Assembly (NCBI GenBank): GCA_002399435.1
Contig: DHDO01000021.1
Coordinates: 2,601-9,297, forward strand
Direction of reading: 5' to 3'
DNA: 6,697 bases
Source of the DNA: Firmicutes bacterium UBA4874
Lineage (GTDB): Bacteria > Bacillota > Clostridia > Caldicoprobacterales > DTU083
The translations under genes and the position numbers were made by a program. The notes under the pieces are model-generated. The model saw only the letters and a list, made by a program, of their open reading frames with translations. It did no database searches and was not told the DNA's origin. Of the stretch, positions 6,215 to 6,697 are shown in pieces. How positions within the stretch are numbered: the first letter of the stretch is position 1; each line of letters opens with the position of its first letter.

Positions 6215-6243
6215 TTGACAAATACCGAATCCGTCCATATTAT
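6215..6243 (+). promoter_or_regulatory. Promoter of the nagA-like gene
   Basis: A perfect TTGACA (6215-6220), a 17-base spacer and TATTAT (6238-6243, five of six matches) form a strong housekeeping-type promoter. Its start point near 6250 leaves a leader of about 70 bases before the gene. I see no clear operator palindrome of the GntR/NagR (dre) type in it. Confidence 0.8.
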
Positions 6244-6305
6244 GGAGCTAAGCAGACAACCGCCTGTGATACACTACTGCTTGATAAATTTATTTTGAAG
6301 TTCAT

Positions 6306-6324
6306 AAGGATGGTGATTGGATTG
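6306..6324 (+). promoter_or_regulatory. Shine-Dalgarno that decides the nagA start
   Basis: AAGGATGG (6306-6313) resembles AAGGAGG with one change and lies eight bases before TTG 6322. The only nearby in-frame ATG (6310-6312) is inside this motif and has no usable ribosome binding site of its own at normal spacing. The TTG therefore looks like the real start. Confidence 0.5.
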
Positions 6325-6697
6325 AAAACCTGTTTTGTAAATGCGAAAGTGTTGACACCGCTGCAAAGAAAAGATGCTGTTGTGGTGGTGGAAAATGGAA
6401 AGATTGCCGGAGTCGATTCCCGGCTGGATCCGCCTCCCGATATGCAGGTAATCGACGCAAAGGGCTGCTACCTGTCTCCGGGGTTCATTGACATCCATGT
6501 ACACGGCGGCGGCGGATACAGTGCCATGACCGGCAATCCGGAGGATGTCGTCAGAATGTGCAGCGCACATGCACAGTATGGAACGACTTCGATCCTGCCC
6601 ACGACCACGACTGCACAGATCCCAAAGCTGAAAACATCTATGGACGGCGTCCGGAAAGCGCAGCCAGTCTGCAGGGACTCCAACATTCTCGGGATCC
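6322..6697 (+). CDS. nagA: N-acetylglucosamine-6-phosphate deacetylase, N-terminal fragment
   Basis: The first 125 codons of an amidohydrolase are present; the gene runs off the window. It starts with a short beta-sandwich segment (FVNAKVLTP, then VVVVENGKIAGVDS) and enters the TIM barrel at SPGFIDIHVHGGGG. The metal-binding HxH is H59/H61 counted from TTG 6322, as in Bacillus-type NagA. TSILPTTTT (about residues 93-101) is the next typical NagA barrel strand. NagA removes acetate from GlcNAc-6-phosphate to give glucosamine-6-phosphate in the cytoplasm, feeding amino sugars into glycolysis or cell-wall synthesis; nagB often follows. The catalytic Asp and glutamate ligand lie beyond the window. 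The start is chosen as TTG 6322 because of an AAGGATGG motif eight bases upstream; ATG 6310 is the alternative, adding four residues. A strong promoter lies at 6215-6243. Other amidohydrolases are less likely given the HVHGGGG context. Confidence 0.88.
   Translation, partial: MKTCFVNAKVLTPLQRKDAVVVVENGKIAGVDSRLDPPPDMQVIDAKGCYLSPGFIDIHVHGGGGYSAMTGNPEDVVRMCSAHAQYGTTSILPTTTTAQIPKLKTSMDGVRKAQPVCRDSNILGI

Noticed and set aside
5954..6218. Open frames on both strands across the tRNA
   Set aside because: They overlap a complete tRNA-Ser and its flanks and have no protein features.
6250..6321. Riboswitch or NagR (dre) operator in the nagA leader
   Set aside because: The leader is about 70 bases with no clear conserved fold and no palindrome of the expected form.

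Overview
The window looks like chromosomal DNA from an anaerobic, gut-type Firmicute of the class Clostridia (Lachnospiraceae or a relative). This is an inference from the style of the ABC exporter pair, the class II tRNA-Ser with encoded CCA, the AGGAGG-type ribosome binding sites, the TTGACA/TATAAT-type promoters and the AT-rich spacers between coding regions of moderate GC. No rRNA, CRISPR array, transposase or other mobile element is visible.

Layout: (1) 1-2224, plus strand: the tail of one ABC exporter half-transporter and the complete second one, overlapping by 11 bases. They form a heterodimeric exporter in which the first subunit carries the degenerate ATPase residues (Walker B Asp, switch Gln) and the second the catalytic ones (Glu, His). 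A strong bidirectional terminator at about 2350-2394 separates them from the convergent next gene. (2) 2494-5652, minus strand: three genes, each with its own Shine-Dalgarno and separated by hairpin-containing spacers, so probably independent units rather than a tight operon. In transcription order they are a ferritin-like/VIT membrane protein (probable Fe/Mn transport), a 205-residue protein that I read as a ThyX-fold relative without the ThyX catalytic motif, and a radical SAM protein with SPASM-like auxiliary cysteines and unknown substrate. (3) 5653-5958: an AT-rich spacer with a promoter for the VIT gene, an unassigned promoter-like site and the tRNA terminator. (4) 5959-6051, minus strand: tRNA-Ser(GGA). 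(5) 6052-6697: a divergent promoter region with two perfect TTGACA boxes, then the 5' part of a nagA-like N-acetylglucosamine-6-phosphate deacetylase gene on the plus strand, cut off by the window end.

The genes do not form one obvious pathway: drug/lipid-type export, metal handling, an orphan radical SAM enzyme, a tRNA and amino-sugar catabolism. The points most worth a second look are the degenerate ThyX-like protein, the uncharacterised radical SAM/SPASM protein and the perfect 20-bp inverted repeat (3991-4037) between them. I see no convincing complete new defence or biosynthetic system.
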